From contig NW_019774169.1 in the NCBI RefSeq assembly GCF_001039355.2, forward strand, positions 49,079 to 113,078: a DNA stretch of 64,000 nt, given 5' to 3'. The notes below the pieces were generated by a model. The model did not search any database, had not been told where the DNA came from, and worked only from the letters and a program-made list of their open reading frames with translations. The translations under genes were made by a program, and so were the position numbers. This document shows positions 55,777 to 64,000 of this stretch, in pieces (the stretch's first letter is position 1; each line of letters begins with the position of its first letter). This DNA is from Lingula anatina (lineage: Eukaryota > Brachiopoda > Lingulata > Lingulida > Lingulidae).

Positions 55777-56173
55777 AAGTAACTAAATTAATTAATTAAT
55801 AATTTAAAGTTTAGTTTTCAAAGAATTTCCAACAAGTAGTATATTCAAGTTATAATACATTTCTGACTTTTAACCACTTGAGTCCATTCTTAAAAAGAAA
55901 GAGAGAAAAACATACCCTCTACCAGGGCCACAGATTGACTTTTCACCAGATATTCACGTGTCTCTGGCTAATTCATGGCACATTTCTACTTTGTTAGAGA
56001 AAAGTGCACATAAAAATATTAATTTGTGGCTCTGGTAGAGGGTAAGAGAGACATAACTGTACTCTTCAACACTTTGCTGTCTAAAATATTGCAGATAGTT
56101 TTTTAAATGAATTATCAATTTTCTAACTTAATTTTTTAATTTTTTCATATTTTTAAAAGGGTTATGTATTTAC

Positions 56174-57009
56174 CTAACAAACCTAACAGCAACAGGGTTA
56201 TGGTCAATAATACTGTAACACTGGTCCATTTAGGATACATTATTCTCAACAACTTCAAGAACCGCTTGGCAAACAATGTGTTGAACTTGAGGCTGAAATT
56301 TTTTTAAACAAGCTCTGATCATATATGTTATGTAATATATATCAGACTTTTAAAAAATCACTAAAAATGAATTTTTCTTCAATTTGGTAAGTTTAAAGAG
56401 ACACACCACAGGAATTTTCAACCAAAATAAATTTTCCTGGGGTAAGGAGCAATTTTCTCCTACTTGAGAACCACTGCTTGACCCATCCCTGCACTTGGGT
56501 TTCATGTTTTACTTCATTTTAATTCAATAATTTAGTTTTAAATGAATGTACGTCCAATCAAATAAACAACATCTGCCATCACTCACATTGCCTCCTTTTT
56601 ACACAAGAAAATGCGAGGTGTTTTGCATTATTGCCCTGTGCCGTAAATAAAACAGACGTTGTAAGCTGACAATGGTAAAGGAGGTTGAGAATATAATGAC
56701 CACACAAGGTATGCTTCAGATAATCATTTGTATAAAGGGTTTTATTGTTTTCAGAGTCTGGATTGGAATATATAAGAACCTTTAAAAGGGCATTAACATG
56801 ACTGAAGGAGATTTTGAAATGCATGGAGAGATCCCCTAAAGATTCATTTTGGCTGAAAAATCCCATAGATGGGTCCTTCATATTTTAAGGCAATGTATCT
56901 CACATGAAAACCAAACGATTGCAAGCAAAGCCTACACTGTATACATTATTTTTAAAAAAATACACTATAGTTACCTCTGCTCATGCAAGCCCATTGATAA
57001 TGGCTTCAT
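56174..57009 (-). pseudogene. Duplicated 5' fragment of ABCD4 (exons 2 and 1 only)
   Basis: Exon 1 copy is 57009-56975 ([11 protein letters not shown]) and exon 2 copy 56292-56174 ([13 protein letters not shown]...), with the same start, splice sites and phases as 48078-48044 and 47359-47241. Sequence on the far side of the N is BAZ1A, so no exon 3 follows and this fragment cannot make ABCD4 as assembled. If the assembly is corrected it is simply the other allele of the ABCD4 5' end. Confidence 0.8.
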
Positions 57010-57170
57010 TCTGATTTAGCCAACAGCAGCTGAAAGTAATTGCAAACTGAAATTGAAAATCCAGTCTGTCGGGTTTAATGTGTTCTAGCAAACTGCCAAT
57101 GCACTGGTAGTCTCACAATTGGTACTACTGTACTACATGTACTAGTACTTCCACATGCGTATCCATTAGT

Positions 57171-57898
57171 TAGGTATATCAGAAAAATTTTCAAACTGAT
57201 CAGAAAATTAAAATACTTATATCATCTGAAAGGTAATGCAAAAACCGGATGAAATCATTTGGAATTTTTTAAATATTCCTACAAGCAACAAAGATATTGA
57301 AGTTTTTTAACTGCAAAAATCCACCAAAAGTGTCCACACTTCTCAGCTCAAAACCTGTGCCCACTGACCAGCAGTGATCACTCAGGCGCAGCAGAGCACC
57401 CTGTGTGTCTTTGTGTGCTCAGCCTATTGTCTGGCTCACATAGCCTGTGACTAATCAGGGCAGAGCTATTTCCCTGTGGTAATTTTCACATCATGTAATA
57501 TTGCGGATTAAATTAACTATACTTCGCAACCTTCAAATTTCATGATTTTTCTACATAATATAGCAAATTTCATAAACTTTGCTGGATATAAATTTCAAAA
57601 AGATGATACCAGCACTTACCTGAAATTTTTTAGCATTTTGTAGAGGCAAAACTTAAAACAAGCAGAACCGAAACTTGTCAAAGACTGCAACATGGGAAAA
57701 TCATGTGACCGGATTTTACTCTTTGATTTACAACTTATTTAGTTAATGGCTTGTATTAGTTTTTTTACGCAGCGCTAAAAGAGAGATTTAAAAAAGGGGT
57801 TCCATAGGCGAACTGTCAGCAGGCCGACTTCAGTTTAACACTTCACTGCCCGTGGACAGTTACGACTGTAGCGCCCCTAGCGGATTGTGATCTACCTA
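57171..57898. mobile_element. Non-autonomous DNA-transposon-like insertion (copy 2 only)
   Basis: About 728 nt absent from copy 1 at the equivalent site (CCATTAGTTATGAC). The ends are TAGGTATATCA and TGATCTACCTA, an 11-bp inverted repeat with one mismatch, flanked by CATTAGT on both sides (57164-57170, 57899-57905) as a target-site duplication; the exact boundary can slide by two bases. No transposase frame. The superfamily is uncertain (7-9 bp duplication). Confidence 0.7.
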
Positions 57899-59681
57899 CA
57901 TTAGTTATGACACTGACGGTACTAGTTGATGTTATCAACAGAATCACAGCAAATTAAGGCTATCGTGTCGGTCTCCTGACTGACAGCCCCCTGTTTGGCA
58001 GGTCTTCTTATCTATATCATTAACCGGTAATAATAATAAAATTTATATTAGTGCTGGCAAGAATCACAGTCCACTGCCCCCCCCCCCCTCCGCCCCCAGC
58101 CCCAATCCACCAAACTCCTAACTCACCATCCACCTCGCTGCTAATGCATTTAATCATTATTTACGAACAACGTCTGGAAATACAGAGTGCAAACCTTAAA
58201 TGATGCGCACCTTCTCTCCGCAGATGCGATCTCCTATCAAACCATTTGAGCAGTAGAGTACGAGAAACCTACATGTGTACAGGGGTGACCCCAAAGGTCA
58301 TAGAGTCGAACGCACGTGTAAGCACACTCATTTAGATTGAATCAGTTGTGCGAAATGTAGTGTGAACAAAGAAATGTGGTGCGGTTAAACATGGCACTGA
58401 CTCAGTTCACTTATAAAGTAGGACATTTCAGAGAAATACAGCTGCATTTTATGAAAATGTATGTAATTTTACATGTGTCCGGTAAAAAAACACTTTAAAA
58501 AAATGAATCTTTGTAGATTTATTGATTTTGCATTGTGGCATCCCCCCCCCCCCACCCTACCCCACCCTTTGAGCAAATAGATGGTCTTGAAAATATGGTC
58601 TTAAATTTTGGATTTACATATATATAATGTTTTGAAGGAATAAGTGAATTTAATTAACTTGACATAAGTCATTTGTCAATCAAAATCATCTTGGCGGGTT
58701 CATATGCAGTTTAAAAATTAGCATTATCAGATTTATTTGAAGAAAGGTATTGGATTTATTCCATGTTTTTATTTTAGATCATGTCTAAAACTTATTTATC
58801 TTTCTATGTCATAAAAAGATATTTCATTTTCGTATTCAACAATGCAAAATTACAAGTGTTTTTAACTAGTGGCTCTTTAACTAAGTAAATTTCTTTCTTA
58901 AAAAAATGAATAAACGGATACATAAAATTTTTGAAGAGGACAGCATGCATGCAGTACAAAATAAAGTGTGTCCCAATTCCAGTCTTTTCATGTTATCTAT
59001 CCTGCCTATTGGTGCTACGGCTATACTTGAAACAATTAAGTTTTCTTGGAAAATCATTTCCTTTTCGATTAGTCCTACTGAGCAACACAAAAGAAAAGGG
59101 ATTGCATTAGTGGTGCCATCACAATCAACAATACTAATGTTTACTTGCGTTTGAGTATATATAAGTGTAGATTTGCATAAACATCTGTCAATCAATAAAA
59201 AGCAACCAATCACAAACGTACCCTCCATTGATTACCGCCTCTTTGAGTTAGATTTTCACCTGTTCAGAAATGACCGTGGATTTTATTCCCAAACGCTTAG
59301 AAAAAAATCTTATGAAACTTATAACTCACCGTATTAAGCAATCAATCATTGTTCTTTCGTTCTGTGCATTTTGAGTGTTATCTGCGCTATAAAACAAAAG
59401 TTAGCAGCATTTATTTTACCCCCTACTCCATACAGCAGCGTGTGCTCTGTAACAAAACTTGTGTCTCGACCAAGTCTGACCTCTTTCTGAAGTGACGAGT
59501 CGCGACACAGAGAGCTCCCAGAACCGTGAGAATTCCCCATGGTTTCGGGTTTAGTGGCAGACGATTATATCGTAGAAGGACAGAGAAAGATATAAGGAAT
59601 AATTTGACTACCATATTTAGGACATTTTGACACAATTTTGGCCATTCAGGAGGTAACTTTGTTTTCCCTCCAAAATTCAAG

Positions 59682-62600
59682 ATGCCTTTACTGAAAAGGC
59701 AGCCATTCGAAAAGAACTCCGTTCCATCCGATATTAAGCCAGACGAAGAAGTTTTTTACTGCCCACTGACTAATGAAATATTCAGGGACTACGAGTAAGT
59801 AAAATATTTTATTTTGTATTGTTATGAAGCTGTCAATTATACCCGAATTAGGTCAAACCACACGTGGGTGAAAGACACTCGCAACCGGTGTTTGAGCAAC
59901 TGCGCCATTTTGATCATAATTTCTTTGTTCGCTTCCCAGGGAATTTTTTGAACGAATCATCCTATGCAACAGCCTGGTATGGTCATGTTCGATTACGGGT
60001 CGATCAGGGTTGACGTACCAAGAGGCCTTAGAATCGGAAGAACGTGCAAGAAAGCACCTGTCATCCTTCCCCTTCTATCTTCACAAACCCATCTTGTTTT
60101 TGGCAACAAAGACACACAGGAGCAGGCTGAATGATATGAATGATGATGTATTCGTTTTCACCAAGGACAGATATTTTGTTGGGGAAGTGGTGGAAGTTAT
60201 ACATGAAGGCGAAAGGTAAATGCATTGTAAAAGATTGTCACTATCAGGTCATCAGTTATGAAGAGTTTGTTTAAATCTCTCAAGTTTTGAACATTGTGGC
60301 ATCATTTTGGGTGTCTTGAATCATAACTGGTTGACCTACATAATACATTGTTGACTTAACAGTTCTGTATGAGAATTTGAATTTTGTTCAGAGCCCATGG
60401 GCATTCAGTCCTGTGCAATAGCGGTGCCATATATACTGCACTGTCAGCTCATTTTTGATTTGGCAACGTTAAGGTAAATTAACGATGCCTTGTGGCCATT
60501 TGAATTGTTTTCCCCATAGCAAGTATTCAGCAGAAGTGTGAATTTTCAATATCAAAAACATTTACTTCATTTCAGTAGATTATCAGACATGCTGAAACTG
60601 TCGGTCCGATCGTTCATGACTGGGAAAATTTGTCTAGACCGGTAAAAAATTGGACTTGGTCGGTTCAAAGGACCGACAAGAGTTTTAAGAGCAGCAATTA
60701 TGAAATTACAGTCATCATTCGACATACTTCCCTAATAAAATTATATAAAACCCAAAGCGTTTTTTCCCTTCCATTTTAAACATATCACATTCACAAACAA
60801 AGTAAGCTACCCTAATCGTACTGGTATATACTATAAGTATCTGTCTCAAACAAATAGGGTGATTTTTGGTCCGACAAAAATCCATTCGGTATGGCAAATT
60901 TTTCATTAATGCCGGTCCAAATGTCCGGCCATTCTGAAAAGTTTTCAGCATGTCTGGATTATCCCTTTAAGCACCTTGCTCTCAGGGTTCTAAACCCCAC
61001 TGAAAATCGGAGAAAACCTCGAAAATAACTGCTTCTTTTTCTAGTCATAGAGAAGTCCATGTGGAAAGTTTCTCAAATTGGAAAAAACATAGGGAAAATA
61101 TCACTGAATTTTTCTTTGGTTAAACTTTCTAGACTTGTGCCCAAACCAAACAGTGATTTTACAGAATTTTTCTTTGGTCAAACTATTTGATATTACATTG
61201 TGACCCATTTGATAGCACTGTTACATTTAAGTGTAGGGAAAAAGTGACAGAAGAAAGAAAAACTTTTTTTCATCTAATTAAACCAATCATCATGTTCATG
61301 TATATAAAAAACATTGCACCTTTGACAGGGTAGTAGTATTCCAAATGCATTTTGGTTAGTGGTGAATAGTGTATTTTATTTTTAGAAAATCCTGCAAGAT
61401 ACTTAAGGTCTTACCACCTACCCCTTTGCCTAATGGAGATGTCAATGGAACCAGGTAAATGAATATTGTTCTTGATATTGCTTTCTTGACAGCTGCCTAT
61501 AAAAAGAGCAGTAATTATTGAATGCAAAATGTATTATTTATTTTCATACGATTAAGCCATGTGAAATCGTAACAGGGCAGCATGATCTTCTTCTTCTCCT
61601 TCTTCAGAGATCTTTTAAAACAAAGTGTTTGTCATTTATGGGCAATATCTTTGAATAGCAATATATTGACATGTCCTGGACTGCTGTTACAGCATTTAGT
61701 ATTCCCCTTTTGATTAACGATAAATCGAACTTATGAAAATTATTACTGTATGTTTTCTCCAAATTATCAGGATTACTATACGGATTTTGCAAATTATCAG
61801 GATTCAGTTTACTGTTTATTATGTTTTCTTTGATTACATTTAGCTATAAGAAGATATCAGCATAGGCTGAGCAGTCACACACAAGCATGCATGTGCGCGC
61901 ACACAAACACACACACACACACAAAGCCATATTTTAATATCCATGTAATTGTTCATTTCTCCATGTAGCCCATCGACAAGTGAAGCAGCTGACCAAGAGG
62001 ATGTTGACAATTACAGATACGTTGTCCAGAAGATAGGCAAAGGAGAGAAAGGGGACCCATTTATAGCTGATGCACCAGATGTCAAGTAAGACAATGTCCT
62101 GTTTCACTTTCTTACGTTTTTAACTCTCAACATCATTGTTATATTTTCAGTTTTTTTGTTAGACCGAATGAATTCTTGGTGAGTATGTCTCTAAATCACA
62201 ATAATACAAGCACAGATTTCATAGTGTGGGTATGGTTTGTCGTACAGGATTTTATGCATTTCCTTTGCTATTTTGGTGTAATTGTCAGTGTGTGAAAAGG
62301 GAGTGAGCTAAGTTATGTTTGAGTATTTTACATGTTTTTACCTTTTTCCAGTCGAAAGAAAGGCTTGTATACCAGAGACAAAAGCAAACTGTTTCTAAAA
62401 AGTCACTGTGAAGCAAGTGAAGGAATATGGAAAGTGAAGGTACTTTGATTTTAAAAAGCAACAGTAAATCTAAATAAAATTTTTTTGCTTATATTTTTTA
62501 ACATTTGAATGTTATTAGCTTAACTCAGAGTAGTTTTTAGAACATTGTAATATAAAAGCATTATCCTCTCCTTGCCTTTACTGGGAAAGTGCTAATCTAA

Positions 62601-63952
62601 AGAAATCAGTGAATTAGTTTATATATAGTTGTTGCAAAACCAGTGTGAAAGCTTTTCAGTGCTAACTGTGCTAAAATAAATGCTATATGCATCCATGTGG
62701 TAGGATGCATATAGCAGTGTGTGGTTAATTTTGCAATTTATCATGAACTTGTAGGAGAAATATATTAGGAAGCATCACTTGGATGAAGTGAACTTCAAAA
62801 GCATGTTTCCAAGTGCCATTCCCACATTTGAGACTTCTGAGGTGAAGAAAAAACCCAAACAGAATAAGTCTGATGTTGATCTGCTCCTGAAAAAAGCCAA
62901 GAAAGAACACAAAGAAAAGAAAGAGAAGAAGGAGAAAAAACAGAAAATAGGTACATTGCACCCCCTCCAATGCAGTTGTTTATAATTATATTCACATTAT
63001 AAGTTTACTGGACACTTGATAATATAAGTATAAAGATGGAAATAATGATGAGCAAGCATACTTTTGTAACTTTTTAGAATATATGTATGGTAGAATTCAT
63101 TTGGCAGTTAATAATACACAATCTAAAACTTGTAGATGAAAAAGAACCGAAAAAATTAACAGAAGAAGAAAAAGAGGCCATGAAACAGAAGTTATTACTA
63201 GAAAAAGAGGCCATGAAGGCCCTCAAGTTGGCAGAGAAGCAGGAAAAGCAGGAAGAACTTCGAAAGAAACTAGAAGAGGAAAAGGAAAGGAGAAGGGAGG
63301 AAAGGGAAAAGGTTGAGTGTCTCCTTTTGGTTTGAACTATTTACATTTACGATGTTTGATTCTTTTGCCATGAAAAGGATTTTTGAAAAATTTAAAACTT
63401 TGTTTTTAAAATTAGAATATAGAGCAACCTACACATGCTTTTAAAAGTTTGATTGTGATTTCATCTCCAGTTAAAAGAAGAAAAGAAGCTGAAGGCTGAA
63501 TATTTGAAGGAATGGAGCAAGCCCAGAGATGACATGGAGTGTGATGATCTCAAGGTGAAGGACATGACAGTGATTGGCACAGAGATTTGATTTTTTCTAT
63601 TTAAAAGCATATTTAATGATATTTCAATGGGTCAATTTTTCAACATTGACAAGCATCCATATTGCAATTGTATTTCTTTTCAAATTGCAAAATGTATGAA
63701 AGTTACTGTTCAGATGATAAGTCTTAAAAATCTGGTTTCACTTTGTGTATATTGCCAGCACCCAACACAATATGCATTTCACTTGTATTTAATAAGTGCA
63801 TATATGATATCAGGTCCTCCCTGACCCCACTCCTGTGAAAACTCGTATACCAGAGGAGCTGTTTGGTGATGTGATGATGGTGCTGGAAATGTTGCATGTC
63901 TTTGGACCTCTGCTGGAAATCAAGGATGAATTTCCTCATGGTGTCTCCATGG
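59682..63952 (+). CDS. BAZ1A: BAZ1A/ACF1-like remodeler subunit, 5' part (copy 2)
   Basis: Exons 59682-59794, 59940-60215, 61386-61454, 61969-62085, 62352-62439, 62755-62950, 63136-63311, 63471-63554 and 63814-63952 correspond one to one to exons 1-9 of the 50017 model, with the same phases and no stops; the gene runs out of the window within the DDT domain. Only a few coding differences are visible: Asn to Asp in exon 6 (HHLNEV to HHLDEV) and Gly to Arg in exon 9 (VKTG to VKTR). Human BAZ1A has Arg at the latter position, so copy 2 looks like the better template. No internal exon duplication is present. WAC domain and coiled coil are as described for copy 1. Confidence 0.88.
60584..60956. 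mobile_element. MITE-like insertion in BAZ1A intron 2 (copy 2 only)
   Basis: About 373 nt absent from copy 1. The ends are CAGACATGCTGAAA and TTTCAGCATGTCTG, a perfect 14-bp inverted repeat, flanked by GATTAT on both sides (60578-60583 and 60957-60962). The interior has repeated GACCGG/CCGGTC words and no coding capacity. The CAG start recalls hAT elements, but their duplication is normally 8 bp, so the class is left open. Confidence 0.75.
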
Positions 63953-64000
63953 GTAAGTTGACCATAATTTTTTCCTTCATGACTGGGAGGTGTATTTGCC

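Larger units (their letters stand above)
55777..64000. repeat. Copy 2 of the duplicated ABCD4-BAZ1A segment
   Basis: Collinear with 46842 onward, starting CTAAATTAATTAATTAATAA in ABCD4 intron 2 and continuing to the window end in BAZ1A intron 9. Extra sequences absent from copy 1 are an about 728-nt insert (57171-57898), an about 373-nt insert (60584-60956) and about 360 nt before the AC tract (61535-61895). Confidence 0.85.

Overview
The window is nuclear DNA of an intron-rich bilaterian animal. All gene models have short exons, mostly GT-AG introns, AT-rich introns and spacers, and predicted proteins close in length to vertebrate orthologues. A marine invertebrate, perhaps a lophotrochozoan, fits best, but the species cannot be fixed from the sequence. 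I found no prokaryotic, viral or CRISPR content.

Layout: 393-1684 (-) is the 3' part of a GNAT acetyltransferase gene. Positions 1.7-6.8 kb are gene-poor and hold foldback and MITE-like repeats. At 6806-16239 (+) lies a complete MTA-family (NuRD subunit) gene of 20 exons, with five related C/D-box snoRNAs in five different introns. At 16891-25620 (-) lies a complete 21-exon INTS7 gene, convergent with MTA. At 25894-27210 (+) lies a three-exon COMMD1 gene, head to head with INTS7. At 28170-35922 (+) lies a 14-exon mitochondrial acetyl-CoA synthetase (ACSS1-like). At 38641-48078 (-) lies a 17-exon ABCD4-type ABC half-transporter. At 50017-55734 (+) lies the 5' half of a BAZ1A/ACF1-like chromatin-remodeler gene, divergent from ABCD4.

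From 55777 onward the sequence restarts inside ABCD4 intron 2 and repeats ABCD4 exons 2 and 1, the spacer and the BAZ1A 5' half to the window end. A single N (55776) sits at the junction. The copies differ by scattered substitutions, small indels and two transposon-like insertions. A second N (52165) marks a smaller duplication of two BAZ1A exons inside copy 1. Both look more like unmerged haplotypes or gap-closure artefacts than real gene duplication.

The genes are unrelated housekeeping functions: chromatin (MTA, BAZ1A), snRNA 3'-end processing (INTS7), protein trafficking/ubiquitin (COMMD1), acetate activation (ACSS1) and lysosomal cobalamin export (ABCD4). The most notable biology is the intronic set of SNORD25/U25-like snoRNAs inside MTA, all keeping a guide against the same 18S rRNA site. 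Three GC-AG introns and several hairpin/MITE families are also described.
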